Positions 37,051 through 45,828 of a DNA stretch of 64,000 nt are shown one piece after another (position 1 is the stretch's first letter; every line of letters starts with the position of its first letter). Both the position numbers and the translations under genes were made by a program. This DNA comes from Acidobacteriota bacterium (GTDB lineage Bacteria; Acidobacteriota; Terriglobia; Acidiferrales; UBA7541). The DNA lies in contig QHYH01000083.1 of NCBI GenBank assembly GCA_003223215.1, positions 82,651-146,650 of the forward strand, given 5' to 3'. Under the pieces are notes generated by a model, which saw only the letters and a program-made list of their open reading frames with translations, searched no databases and was not told where the DNA came from.

Positions 37051-37383
37051 ATGCTCGAAGAAAAGGATTTTCAGCGAAAAGCCGATGCGGCGTTTGACGA
37101 CTTGAAGAAGCGCCTGCTGGCCCTTGGCGATGCCCACGGTTTTGACGTTGAAGGCGAGTCCGGCAAGCTCGAAGTGCTTTTCGAAGAACCCCAGGAAGCC
37201 AAGTTCGTGATTTCACCGAACACGCCGGTGCGCGAAATCTGGATCTCCGCGCTTTCCACGAGCTTCAAGCTCGCGTGGAACGCCTCGCGAAACGCTTTTG
37301 TGCTGGAAAAAACCGGGGAGGACCTCCACGGCGTGATGAGCCGCGTGATCTCGCAGCAACTCGGCGAAGAGGTGACGGTGTGA
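37051..37383 (+). CDS. cyaY: Frataxin-like iron donor protein CyaY
   Basis: Small iron-binding protein of the frataxin family, involved in control of iron-sulfur cluster assembly. The N-terminal acidic helix (E-E-K-D-F-Q-R-K-A-D-A-A-F-D-D-L) and the beta-sheet strand I-W-I-S-A-L-S-T-S-F-K-L-A-W are typical. At 110 residues it matches CyaY. A 289-base gap upstream (36762-37050) holds no gene that I can support. Its stop overlaps the GTG start of the next gene (GTGA), so the DsbD-like protein is translationally coupled. Presence of frataxin in this lineage is not universal, which makes the pair notable. Confidence 0.85.
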   Translation: MLEEKDFQRKADAAFDDLKKRLLALGDAHGFDVEGESGKLEVLFEEPQEAKFVISPNTPVREIWISALSTSFKLAWNASRNAFVLEKTGEDLHGVMSRVISQQLGEEVTV

Positions 37384-37928
37384 CGCGCTTCATCGCAGCT
37401 TTTGCGTTTGGTGTCGCGCTTGCTTGCGCCCCCCTGCCGCCCGCTACGAACTCGCAAGTGCCTTCCGGGCGCGACGTGGTGAAACCGGAAGTATATCTAT
37501 CGATGGAACCCGCGGCACGCGGCGGCTCGTTTCAAATTGCCGTGGTCATGAACATTCGTCCCGGATTCCACGTCAACGCGCGCGAGAAGTCGGAAGAGTA
37601 TCTGATCGCGACGGACCTCAAAGCCCAACCGCCGCCGGGATTCACGAGCGGCGAGGTGGTGTATCCCAAGGGAAAGCTGGAAACCTTCACGTTTTCCAAA
37701 AAGTCCCTCAACGTGTACCAGGGAACGGTGATTCTCCGCCTGCCGGTGGACGCGCTGGCAACGGCTCCGCTGGGGGAGCAGCACATTCCCCTGAAACTGC
37801 GCTACCAGGCCTGCAGCACGGAACTTTGCTTGCCGCCTACCACCCTTCCGCTCGATGCCGCCGTCAAGGTTGCCGCCTCCGCCTCGGAAGCAAGGTCCGC
37901 GCATTTGGAGATTTTTTCGAACCGCTAG
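37380..37928 (+). CDS. Periplasmic DsbD N-terminal-domain (DsbD-alpha) protein
   Basis: Secreted protein of 182 residues that corresponds to only the N-terminal immunoglobulin-like domain of DsbD (the protein-disulfide reductase). After a signal peptide (about 1-25) comes the family pattern P-G-F-H-V-N-A, G-T-V-I-L-R-L-P-V and the redox cysteine pair in Y-Q-A-C-S-T-E-L-C-L-P-P. The central membrane domain and C-terminal thioredoxin domain of full DsbD are absent, so it must receive electrons from another membrane partner or act in another way. The GTG start overlaps the cyaY stop. The context suggests thiol/iron chemistry; the exact target is unknown. Confidence 0.85.
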   Translation: MTRFIAAFAFGVALACAPLPPATNSQVPSGRDVVKPEVYLSMEPAARGGSFQIAVVMNIRPGFHVNAREKSEEYLIATDLKAQPPPGFTSGEVVYPKGKLETFTFSKKSLNVYQGTVILRLPVDALATAPLGEQHIPLKLRYQACSTELCLPPTTLPLDAAVKVAASASEARSAHLEIFSNR

Positions 37929-38254
37929 CAGCCCTTTGACTTCCCGGCGTTGCAATGCTGTTTTGGCGATCGGGAGGCGGCCGCGTCTTTCTTCTCGGCT
38001 TTGCGTTTAATGCAAAAGAAGCAAGCTAATCCAAGAGCGCTCAGGTTCGTTACTAGGATGCGTACTACCGTGACGATCATCGGTGGGACGCCCGGGAAGA
38101 CCGCGCGCACCGCCGGTATGGGGACGAACACCGCGAACGATACCGCGACTCCGAAGGAGCTCCAACGAACAAGAACAGCGCGATGATTGGAAATGGCGGC
38201 GAGACCATCGCGACCGCGACTAAAGCTCGCGGCCCGGTGATTTGAGAACTGCCC
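37929..38254. other. 326-base gap with no confident gene
   Basis: Between the DsbD-like gene and gltX. On the minus strand there are two hydrophobic frames (for example V-T-V-V-R-I-L-V-T-N-L-S-A-L-G-L-A-C-F-F-C and P-P-F-P-I-I-A-L-F-L-F-V-G), which may be a small, possibly broken membrane-protein gene. No start with a good ribosome-binding site was found, and no RNA gene was seen. Confidence 0.25.
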
Positions 38255-39763
38255 TCACGCTTTAGCCGCTCCCGAAACGGCCTCGTGGAGGCGGCGGACG
38301 ACGCGCTGCTGACCGAGCGCCACCATCGTGTCGAAAAGCGGCGGGGCGACGGCCTGACCCACAATGGCGACGCGGGTTGCGTTGATCAGCAGCGCAGCTT
38401 TCACGCCCGCAGCTTCGGCGACGGCGCGTGTGGCGTGATCGCAGGCGTCGTGATTCCATTCCTTGAGATTTCCCAAAGCATCGGCGAGCTTGGCCAGAAG
38501 CTCCGGCACTTTGGAATCCTTCCAGAATTTTTCCTTGGCCGCGGCGTCGCGCGTAAATTCATCGCTGAAAAACGCGCGCGCCCAGCTGGAGAAATCCGGG
38601 AGCAAGCGGATGCGCGGACGCAGCAAATCCACCGTGCGCGCAAACCACGCACGATCGCGGCCGTCCGGGCCCGGCGGCGCGCCAGCGGCCCATTCCGGCT
38701 TCCACAAGCCGCTGCGCTTCAGTTCGTTTTCCACTTCGGGCAGCAAATCTTCAATCGGAAGCCGCTGCAGGTACTGGGTATTGAACCATTCGAGTTTCGG
38801 CCGGTCGAAGACGGCGTTGGTGCGGCTCACGCCTTCGAGGGAAAATTTCTGAATCAAGTCTTTCGTGCGAAGAAATTCTTCGTCGCCGCCCGGCGACCAG
38901 CCGAGTAGGGCCAGAAAATTTCGGAACGCTTCCGGCAAGAATCCTTCCCTGCGGTACAGGTTCACGTCGGTGGCGCCATGGCGCTTCGAAAGCCGCGTCT
39001 TGTCTGCGCCGAGAATCAGGGGGACGTGGGCGAAGACCGGGGGCTTGGCGCCAAGCGCCCGGTACAAAAGCACCTGCTTCGGCGTGTTCGACAGATGGTC
39101 GGCCCCGCGAATCACGTGCGTGATGCGCATGTCGATGTCATCGACCACCGCCCCGAGCTGGTACATGGACTGCCCAAATTCTTCGTCGCCTTTGCCGGAG
39201 CGCAGCAGGACGAAATCTTCGATTTCGTCGTTGGAAAACTCGCGCTCGCCAAACACCGCGTCTGTAAATTTGGTCGTCCCTCCAATGGGCACCCTAAAGC
39301 GGATCGCGGGTTTCGCCCCGGGCGTCGAGGGCTTGCCGCCGCGGCAGGAGCAGCGGGTAACGCGGCGCGGTCCGCCTCCTTTTGGCTCTTCATCCTGAGC
39401 GGGCTCGGCGTAATCGCCGCCGGCATATCTGTCCGCCGGACAGTAACAGAGGAACGCGCTGCCGCTTGCAACGCATTTCTTGGCAGCCGCGCGATACAGT
39501 TCCGTTCGCCGCGACTGGTAGAACGGTCCCTCATCCCAATCCACGCCCAGCCATTTCAAGCCGTCGATAATGCCCTCGACGAGTTCCGCCTTGTTACGCT
39601 CGGCGTCGGTGTCCTCGATGCGCAGGATCATCACCCCGCGGTGATGCCGCGCAAAGAGCCAGTTGAACAGGGCCGTGCGGGCTCCACCGACATGCAAATA
39701 GCCGGTGGGAGAAGGGGCAAAGCGGACACGCACGCCCGCGGTGTTTTGAGTCGCCTCGGTCAT
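38255..39763 (-). CDS. gltX: Glutamyl-tRNA synthetase
   Basis: Class I aminoacyl-tRNA synthetase charging tRNA-Glu (and possibly tRNA-Gln, since gatB is present). The HIGH-equivalent is in A-P-S-P-T-G-Y-L-H-V-G-G-A-R-T near residues 16-30, and the KMSKS-equivalent reads K-T-R-L-S-K-R-H-G near 250. A cysteine-containing insertion (C-Y-C-P-A-D near 110 and T-R-C-S-C-R-G near 140) is typical of zinc-binding GluRS forms. 502 residues is normal. The Glu-tRNA-Gln amidotransferase gene gatB later in the window suggests a non-discriminating GluRS, which is inferred. Confidence 0.97.
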   Translation of the reverse strand: MTEATQNTAGVRVRFAPSPTGYLHVGGARTALFNWLFARHHRGVMILRIEDTDAERNKAELVEGIIDGLKWLGVDWDEGPFYQSRRTELYRAAAKKCVASGSAFLCYCPADRYAGGDYAEPAQDEEPKGGGPRRVTRCSCRGGKPSTPGAKPAIRFRVPIGGTTKFTDAVFGEREFSNDEIEDFVLLRSGKGDEEFGQSMYQLGAVVDDIDMRITHVIRGADHLSNTPKQVLLYRALGAKPPVFAHVPLILGADKTRLSKRHGATDVNLYRREGFLPEAFRNFLALLGWSPGGDEEFLRTKDLIQKFSLEGVSRTNAVFDRPKLEWFNTQYLQRLPIEDLLPEVENELKRSGLWKPEWAAGAPPGPDGRDRAWFARTVDLLRPRIRLLPDFSSWARAFFSDEFTRDAAAKEKFWKDSKVPELLAKLADALGNLKEWNHDACDHATRAVAEAAGVKAALLINATRVAIVGQAVAPPLFDTMVALGQQRVVRRLHEAVSGAAKA

Positions 39764-40455
39764 TTCGAGCGGATCTTTCTCGGCCGAATCAATCCTTCAG
39801 TGTAACGAAAGCGCCGGATTCCGTCCAACCAGCCGATCTTGGAAAAGGAGCAACGGCATTTACGAACCATTCGGCGTGATTGTTCAAAGTGCGGATCCTC
39901 TGTCGACCGGGCGACTCGAAGATACCGTAAATGCGAGGACAGCGAGGTCCTGGTCGTCGCTTCGGTCGGAGGTTGCGCAAGGCGGAAATTTCGGGAAAAG
40001 CCTAAAAATTCCTTAGCCCGGACGCGTTGGTCGCTGGTGCAAGGGCTTCCCCGGGGATCCACACTCGCCGCGCGCCGGGAGGGCAGATAGCTCGCCGAGC
40101 CAGGCCGTCGCGATGAAACATGCCGGAGTTGCGTTCGAGACTGATGAAGCTAAGTTCTAGAACCCCGTGCCCGCGGGCTAACTAGCTTGGTGTCCTTGCT
40201 TAACACCCGGCCTTCGAGTTGCGTTCCAGGGGTTGATTTTTCGCCATCCGCCTAGCCGTTTGGGATCATGCAGAGGAATTTGCGCCCTCGGCGAGAAAGC
40301 GCGGATTTTTTCGTAGGACAAAGGCTTGCCGGTGGCGTCTAATAGAGGGATCCAGCCGGTCGAGGGCTAGCTGTCTTAGGGTATTCTATGGATATTCCCG
40401 GTCTCGAGTATGCGGTAAAGTGAGAGACTCCGGGCGAATGGGTTGCGCTTGCGTT
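39764..40455. other. Long gap upstream of gltX and the efflux operon
   Basis: About 690 bases with no coding region I can support. gltX and the efflux operon diverge here, so promoters for both probably lie within it. No tRNA cloverleaf or CRISPR-like array was seen. A promoter/operator for the efflux operon is annotated separately at 40456-40484. Confidence 0.4.
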
Positions 40456-40484
40456 TTGACAGGAAGTTTCGCGAAACAACCATT
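40456..40484 (+). promoter_or_regulatory. Candidate promoter with palindromic operator for the efflux operon
   Basis: A consensus -35 hexamer TTGACA (40456-40461) is followed by a perfect 12-bp palindrome GTTTCGCGAAAC (40466-40477) inside a 17-base spacer and a weak -10-like ACCATT (40479-40484). A palindrome overlapping the spacer is the usual layout for a repressor operator (for example TetR- or MarR-type), so repression of the efflux genes starting at 40540 is plausible. No regulator gene lies nearby. Confidence 0.4.
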
Positions 40485-40539
40485 TTCCCGGCCTGGAATT
40501 CCAACTGCCCTGAGGGACTAGGCCCCCGGATGTCCAGGG

Positions 40540-41832
40540 ATGGTTGAGGTTATGCGCGCTCATCCGATTTTTCGCAGTAAGCCTAAGGTCCTCTTCTTCA
40601 GCGCACTTTCTTTGCTGATTTGCGTTCTCGTTCCCCTCCTTTTCACCCATCTCCGCCGGGCACAAGCGTCGGTCGACCGCGGAGAACCGATCTATCGCGT
40701 TGAGAAAAAGAAGTTCTCTCACACACTCCGCCTGAATGGAACCACCATGGCTGCCCACTCGTTCGCGGTCCTTGCTCCCCGGCTCGAAGGGGCGCAGGTC
40801 GGTTCCATGGTCATCACCAAGCTGGCTCCTGCCGGATCGCCCGTGAAGAACGGCGATGTGCTTGTGGAATTCGATCCGCAAGCCGAGATGAAAGACTATC
40901 TCGACAAGAAAGCCAACTACGACAATCTCGTGGGCCAGGTGGCCCAGAAGCAAGCCGACGAAGATATTGCCCGGGCCAAGGACGACACCGCCTTGCAACA
41001 GGCCGAAGATGAATTGAAACATTCGCAACTCGAGTTGCAAAAGAATGAAATTGTTTCCCGCATCGATGCGGAGAAGAACCAGGAGGCCGCGGACGAAGCG
41101 CAAGCCACTTTGAAGCAGCTCAAAGAGACTTACCAGTTGAAGCGCGCCGCCGCGAAGGCCGGCATCCGCATTCTTGAGATTCAGCGAGACCGCGCGCTGG
41201 AAGCCATGCGCTACTCCCAAAGCAACGCCTCCAAAATGGTCGTGCACTCTCCCATGGCGGGCGTGGTGGTCTACAACACCATCTGGCTCGGCGGACGCAT
41301 GGGCACCGTCCAGCAGGGAGACCAGGTCCGCCCGGGCTTGCCTTTTATGGCCGTCGTGGATCCCTCGCAGATGGAAGTGCGCGTGGAACTCAATCAGGTG
41401 GACCTGTTGAAGGTCCATCCGGGCCAGCTGGCAAAAATGCGCTTGGATGCGTACCCCGGCACCGAGCTGGGCGCAACGCTCGAAGATATTTCGCCGCTCG
41501 GCCACAACGGCCAGTTCAGCGAAACGATTCGGGTATTCGCGGCGCGCTTCTCCGTGCAAGGCACCGACCCGAAGCTCTTGCCGGACCTCTCGGCGGCTTT
41601 AGATCTTGATCTCGGAACGGAACAAGACGCGCTGGTGGTTCCCCTTCAGAGCGTGGAATTCGATTCCGGGAATGCGTTTGTCTGGGTGGAAGACAGAGGG
41701 TCGTTTCAGAAACACCCCGTGAAAATCGGTCCCCACAACGATACAGAAGTCGTGGTTCTTTCCGGCCTGCAACCGGGCGACATCGTCCGCCGGACCACGC
41801 CGGCAGAACCGCTATCGGGAGAGCGGTCATGA
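40540..41832 (+). CDS. Efflux periplasmic adaptor (HlyD/RND-MFP family), first of three
   Basis: Membrane-fusion protein of a tripartite efflux or secretion system. An N-terminal membrane segment (about residues 16-36) is followed by a first biotinyl-lipoyl half (G-S-P-V-K-N-G-D-V-L-V-E-F-D), a long coiled-coil hairpin (about 118-225, rich in Lys/Gln/Ala), the second lipoyl half (S-P-M-A-G-V-V-V-Y) and a beta-barrel domain with V-R-V-E-L-N-Q-V-D. 430 residues. It opens a five-gene operon: its stop overlaps the next adaptor start by 4 bases (ATGA). ATG at 40540 or 40552 could be the start; the first is shown. Partner permease and outer-membrane genes follow. Confidence 0.88.
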   Translation: MVEVMRAHPIFRSKPKVLFFSALSLLICVLVPLLFTHLRRAQASVDRGEPIYRVEKKKFSHTLRLNGTTMAAHSFAVLAPRLEGAQVGSMVITKLAPAGSPVKNGDVLVEFDPQAEMKDYLDKKANYDNLVGQVAQKQADEDIARAKDDTALQQAEDELKHSQLELQKNEIVSRIDAEKNQEAADEAQATLKQLKETYQLKRAAAKAGIRILEIQRDRALEAMRYSQSNASKMVVHSPMAGVVVYNTIWLGGRMGTVQQGDQVRPGLPFMAVVDPSQMEVRVELNQVDLLKVHPGQLAKMRLDAYPGTELGATLEDISPLGHNGQFSETIRVFAARFSVQGTDPKLLPDLSAALDLDLGTEQDALVVPLQSVEFDSGNAFVWVEDRGSFQKHPVKIGPHNDTEVVVLSGLQPGDIVRRTTPAEPLSGERS

Positions 41833-43076
41833 TTCGCGGCATCCGGTCCTGGAAACTGCGCCACAAGGTTGTTGCCGGCGCCGCCCTGGCGTTGCTTGGC
41901 GGTCTCGGTTTCGGTGCGTTTCGAATGGCGAATTCCGCCGTGGCCATCCCGACCGCCGAAGTGCAGCGCAAGGATTTCGTGGACACGCTGGAAATCAAGG
42001 GCGAAGTCAAGGCCCTGCACTCGAAAGTGATCGCCGCGCCGTACGGCGCGGGCGATTTGCAGATCGTCAGCCTGGTAGCCAACTCAGCGAAGGTCAAGAA
42101 GGGTGATTTGCTGGTTCAATTCGACGCCACCACGATGAAACAGAAGCTGGCGCAGGATCAATCCGGCGTCAAATCCGCAGAGGCGGAAATCAACCAATCT
42201 CAAGCCGCGGCGCGGCTGAAAGAAGAGCAGGACGTCACCGACGTTATGAAAGCGAAATATGAAGCCGAAAAAGCGCGCATGGATGCAAGCAAGCAGGAAA
42301 TCCTGTCGGCGATTGATGGCGAGGAGGCCAAGCTAAAAGTTGTAGACGCCGAGCAGACCCTGAAGGCCGCCGAAGCCAAGCTCCAAGCCGACCGTTCCTC
42401 CGCCGCGGCGGATTTAGCCAGCAAAAAGGAAAAACTGAAGCAAACGGAGTTTCAGGTGCGCCAGGACGAAACCAGCGTGGCATCCCTCAGCTTGCGCGCT
42501 CCGCTGGAAGGCGTGGTCGCGCTTCAGAACCACTGGCAGCCGCAAGGTGGTCCAACGCCTTTCAAGCCGGGCGATCGCGCTTGGCCTGGGGCGGCCATCG
42601 CAGAATTACCCGATCCCAGTTCTCTGAAAATTTCCGCGCGTGTGGAAGAGGCGGAGCGCGGACAATTGAAGGCGGACCAGACGACCGAGGTGCACGTGGA
42701 TGCCGTCCCGGACCGCAATCTGCCGGGTCGCGTCGAGGAGATTAGTCCCACAGCGAGCCTGGATTTCACGGCAGGTTGGCCCATTCCGCGCAATTTTTCC
42801 GTGGATGTCGTGCTTTCCGAAAGCGACTCGCGCCTCACTCCAGGGATGGGTGCGACCGTCCGCGTAGCCGTGGCCAAGATTCCCGACGGAATCGTTATTC
42901 CGTCCACAGCGCTGTTTCGCAAAGCCGGCCGGTCGGTCGTGTACGTGCAGCGAGGATCGAAATTTGAGGAAACACCCGTCGAAGTTTCACGGAGGAACCC
43001 GGAGGAAGTCCTGCTGGCGCGAGGGCTCGAACCCGGGAAGCGCGTCGCTACAAAAGATCCGATGCTAACGCACTAA
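41829..43076 (+). CDS. Efflux periplasmic adaptor (HlyD family), second of three
   Basis: Second membrane-fusion protein, 415 residues. The N-terminus has a membrane segment (about 10-28), followed by V-Q-R-K-D-F-V-D-T-L-E-I-K-G-E-V-K-A and the lipoyl half V-K-K-G-D-L-L-V-Q-F-D. A helical hairpin rich in Lys/Glu/Ala (about 95-215) contains the typical A-x-x-x-L repeats, and the second lipoyl half reads L-R-A-P-L-E-G-V-V-A-L. The C-terminal barrel includes L-T-P-G-M-G-A-T-V-R-V. Overlaps the preceding adaptor by 4 bases; the third follows after 9 bases. It is distinct in sequence from its neighbours, so this is not a recent tandem duplication. Confidence 0.88.
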   Translation: MIRGIRSWKLRHKVVAGAALALLGGLGFGAFRMANSAVAIPTAEVQRKDFVDTLEIKGEVKALHSKVIAAPYGAGDLQIVSLVANSAKVKKGDLLVQFDATTMKQKLAQDQSGVKSAEAEINQSQAAARLKEEQDVTDVMKAKYEAEKARMDASKQEILSAIDGEEAKLKVVDAEQTLKAAEAKLQADRSSAAADLASKKEKLKQTEFQVRQDETSVASLSLRAPLEGVVALQNHWQPQGGPTPFKPGDRAWPGAAIAELPDPSSLKISARVEEAERGQLKADQTTEVHVDAVPDRNLPGRVEEISPTASLDFTAGWPIPRNFSVDVVLSESDSRLTPGMGATVRVAVAKIPDGIVIPSTALFRKAGRSVVYVQRGSKFEETPVEVSRRNPEEVLLARGLEPGKRVATKDPMLTH

Positions 43077-43085
43077 GAAGACAGC

Positions 43086-44393
43086 ATGAACGGCAGGATA
43101 ACCCAAACCGGAACACTGTTATCGCTCCTGATTCTCGCAGGCTCCGTCGTTGCGTGCCGACAAGCCAGCGCTCTGGCGGGCGAATTGGATGTTCCCACGA
43201 CCACGGTGAAGCAGGCCGATGTGCAGCTGAAAACGCTCACCACCGGCGCCTTGCGCAGCAAGGACTCGCGGGTGATCGCGGCTCCGCCCATCGCCGGGGG
43301 AACCCTGCAAATCGTCAAATTGGCCCGCTTCGGAGCACAGGTTCACAAGGGCGACGTCGTGCTCGAATTTGATCCCAGCCAACAGGAATACAATCTGGCA
43401 CAGAACCGCAGCGACCTTTTGCAGGCCGAGCAGGAAATCGCAAAAGCCAAAGCGGACGCTGCGGTGCAAACCGGCGAGGATCAGACCGCGCTGCTGAAGG
43501 CCAAGTACACGGTGCGTCAAGCGGAGCTGGAAGTCAGCAAGAACGAGCTGGTCAGCAAAATCGATGCGCAGAAGAACGTTCTTGCGTTGGACGAGGCCAA
43601 GCGAGCCCTGGCGCAGCTCGAACAGGACATCCACTCCCACAGCGCTTCCAACAAAGCGGCGCTGGCGATCAGCGAGGAAAAACGTCACAAAGCGCGTCTG
43701 GCCATGGACCAGGCAGAAGAAAACATTAAGAAAATGAGGATTACCGCGCCCATCGATGGCCTCGTAGTCATTCACGGCAATCGCGATTCGACGGGGGGAT
43801 GGTTCTTTGACGGCATGACACTTCCCGACTATCACGTGGGCGACCAGGTGAATCCCGGCAGCCCGATCGCGGAGGTGATCGACGTTTCGCATCTCGAGGT
43901 CTACGCGCAAGTCGGAGAGAGCGATCATAGCAACCTCAAGCCCGGTGAGCCGGTGGACATCCAAGTCAACGCGTTGCCGGGCGATCGTTTCACGGGCAAA
44001 GTGGAAACCGTCGGCGGCGCGACGTCCCATGAATTCTGGGACGATAACGCCCAGCGCAAATTTGACGTCACCATTCTTCTCGACAAGCCCGACGCACGGC
44101 TCCGACCAGGTTTCGCTGCTGAGCTCGGTATCCGCGGCGACCAGCTGTCCAACGCGGTCTCCATCCCGAGCGAAGCCGTCTTTGACCGCGGGGGCAAGAA
44201 AATCGTGTACTGCAAGCAGCACGGCAGTTTCCAAGCACAACAAGTCAAGGTCCGCGCGCTCAGCGAAGGTCGCGCCGTCCTCGAAGGCATTCAACCGGGC
44301 ACGGTGGTCGCGTTGGTCAATCCGGAGACCCGCGCATCCGAAAAGGCCAAAGCGAGCGACGCGGGGACGTCCCCGGGTCCGAGTGTGAAATAA
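43086..44393 (+). CDS. Efflux periplasmic adaptor (HlyD family), third of three
   Basis: Third membrane-fusion protein, 435 residues, with a putative lipoprotein-type or signal N-terminus (hydrophobic segment ending V-V-A-C-R-Q, a possible lipobox cysteine at about residue 20). The same order follows: lipoyl half (V-H-K-G-D-V-V-L-E-F-D), a long helical hairpin, second lipoyl half (I-T-A-P-I-D-G-L-V-V) and a barrel with L-R-P-G-F-A-A-E-L-G-I. The gene begins 9 bases after the second adaptor and ends 16 bases before the permease gene, in one transcript. A possible acylated anchor would distinguish it from the other two, which carry membrane segments. Confidence 0.86.
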   Translation: MNGRITQTGTLLSLLILAGSVVACRQASALAGELDVPTTTVKQADVQLKTLTTGALRSKDSRVIAAPPIAGGTLQIVKLARFGAQVHKGDVVLEFDPSQQEYNLAQNRSDLLQAEQEIAKAKADAAVQTGEDQTALLKAKYTVRQAELEVSKNELVSKIDAQKNVLALDEAKRALAQLEQDIHSHSASNKAALAISEEKRHKARLAMDQAEENIKKMRITAPIDGLVVIHGNRDSTGGWFFDGMTLPDYHVGDQVNPGSPIAEVIDVSHLEVYAQVGESDHSNLKPGEPVDIQVNALPGDRFTGKVETVGGATSHEFWDDNAQRKFDVTILLDKPDARLRPGFAAELGIRGDQLSNAVSIPSEAVFDRGGKKIVYCKQHGSFQAQQVKVRALSEGRAVLEGIQPGTVVALVNPETRASEKAKASDAGTSPGPSVK

Positions 44394-44409
44394 AGCGGTT
44401 TGCGCGAAG

Positions 44410-45690
44410 ATGACCACTGGCTCCCTGGCCGAACCAAGATCCCTGGCGCAATGGCTGCCGGATGTGGCCCTTGGCTTTGAGAACCTCGCCAGCCACAAGC
44501 TGCGCTCGCTGCTCACCATGCTCGGTATGATTTTTGGAGTTGCTGCCGTCGTTGCCATGCTGTCGATTGGGGCTGGGGCTCAGCAAAAAGTGATGGCGTT
44601 CATCGAGCAGCTGGGTGTCCGCAACATTATCGTTGAGGCCAAGGAAGCTCACAACTACCAGGAGCTGCAGAAAGTAAGGAAAAACTCGCCAGGACTCACG
44701 CTCACCGATTATCAAATCATTCGCCAGAATGTCAGCGATATTCAGGGCGGTACGCCGCGCAAACGTTTTGCCCCCAGCAAAATTCTGCCGAAGCCGCAGC
44801 AGGACACGCCGGTGATCTACGGCGTCGAGCCCAGTTACCTGGAAATCGGTCATCTTCGCGTCACGGAGGGCCGCTTTTTCGATGCATCGGACAATGCGGC
44901 GGCCGGACCGGTCTGCGTGCTCGGGGCCGCCGCCAAGGACAGCTTATTCGGCGCTAGCCCTGCCGTCGGCGAATACATCAAGTTGAATGACCAGTGGTGC
45001 CACGTCATCGGCATTGTCGCGCCGCAAATGTCTGCGCAAAGCGAAGTCTCCGGAGTGCGCACCGAGGAGATGAATAACCTGATCTATGCACCCCTGAATT
45101 CCGTCCGTTATCGCCTGGAAGATTCGCAGAGCTGGCTGAAGGACGAGATCGACGGCATGTACCTGCATCTCGCTTCGGCCGACACCAGCACAAGCGACGC
45201 CGAGGTGGTGCGCGGCATCCTGAACTCCTCGCATCACAACGCGGGCGATTTCAGCGTTATCGTGCCTGCCGAACTGCTTGCCCAGCAAAAGCGAACCGAG
45301 CAGCTCTTCAACACCGTCATGGTGGCCATCGCCGCCATTTCCCTGCTGGTTGGCGGGATCGGCATCATGAATATCATGTTGGCGGCGATTCTCGAGCGCA
45401 CCCGCGAAATCGGCGTGCGAAGGGCGATGGGCGCGCGGCGTTCGGACATCGTCCGCCAGTTTGTGATCGAGGCGGTGCTCATTTCCTTTGCGGGCGGTTT
45501 TTTGGGTGTGGTGATGGGTTTTGCCCTGTCCAAAATGATCGCCTGGTTTGCCGGATGGTCCACCATCGTGACCATCAGTTCCATCCTTCTGGCCTTCCTG
45601 GTTTCCATCTCGGTGGGCCTGATTTTCGGCACGTACCCAGCCGTGAAAGCGGCGCGGCTAGATCCCGTGGAAGCCATTCGTTACGAGTAA
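44410..45690 (+). CDS. MacB-type ABC transporter permease (no fused ATPase)
   Basis: Inner-membrane permease of the MacB/FtsX superfamily, 426 residues. The N-terminal membrane helix lies around residues 33-57 (S-L-L-T-M-L-G-M-I-F-G-V-A-A-V), followed by a large periplasmic MacB_PCD domain (about 60-280), and the C-terminal FtsX domain with three helices and the motif R-T-R-E-I-G-V-R-R-A-M-G-A-R. The ATP-binding subunit normally encoded alongside (or fused) is absent from this cluster and from the window. The start is 16 bases after the third adaptor. It must use an ATPase encoded elsewhere, or it may have a non-transport role. Confidence 0.9.
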   Translation: MTTGSLAEPRSLAQWLPDVALGFENLASHKLRSLLTMLGMIFGVAAVVAMLSIGAGAQQKVMAFIEQLGVRNIIVEAKEAHNYQELQKVRKNSPGLTLTDYQIIRQNVSDIQGGTPRKRFAPSKILPKPQQDTPVIYGVEPSYLEIGHLRVTEGRFFDASDNAAAGPVCVLGAAAKDSLFGASPAVGEYIKLNDQWCHVIGIVAPQMSAQSEVSGVRTEEMNNLIYAPLNSVRYRLEDSQSWLKDEIDGMYLHLASADTSTSDAEVVRGILNSSHHNAGDFSVIVPAELLAQQKRTEQLFNTVMVAIAAISLLVGGIGIMNIMLAAILERTREIGVRRAMGARRSDIVRQFVIEAVLISFAGGFLGVVMGFALSKMIAWFAGWSTIVTISSILLAFLVSISVGLIFGTYPAVKAARLDPVEAIRYE

Positions 45691-45720
45691 CTCATGGCTC
45701 TCGGAGAGCCACAACGAAGG

Positions 45721-45780
45721 ATGAAAATAGCCGCTCACTGTTGAGCCAATCTTTTCAATGAGATACGCGGCTATTTTCAT
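45721..45780. repeat. 14-bp perfect inverted repeat between permease and TolC gene
   Basis: ATGAAAATAGCCGC (45721-45734) is repeated in inverted orientation as GCGGCTATTTTCAT (45767-45780), with a 32-base loop. Short additional pairing in the loop (TCA/TGA and TTGA/TCAA) could extend the structure. It lies in the 138-base gap between the permease stop and the TolC-like start. It has no T-run, so it is not a standard terminator; an operator, RNA structure or small mobile repeat are possibilities. Confidence 0.75.
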
Positions 45781-45828
45781 AGGAGTAGAGTTCTTCGTTC
45801 GAACCAACTCTGTATTGGGGGTGCTCCA

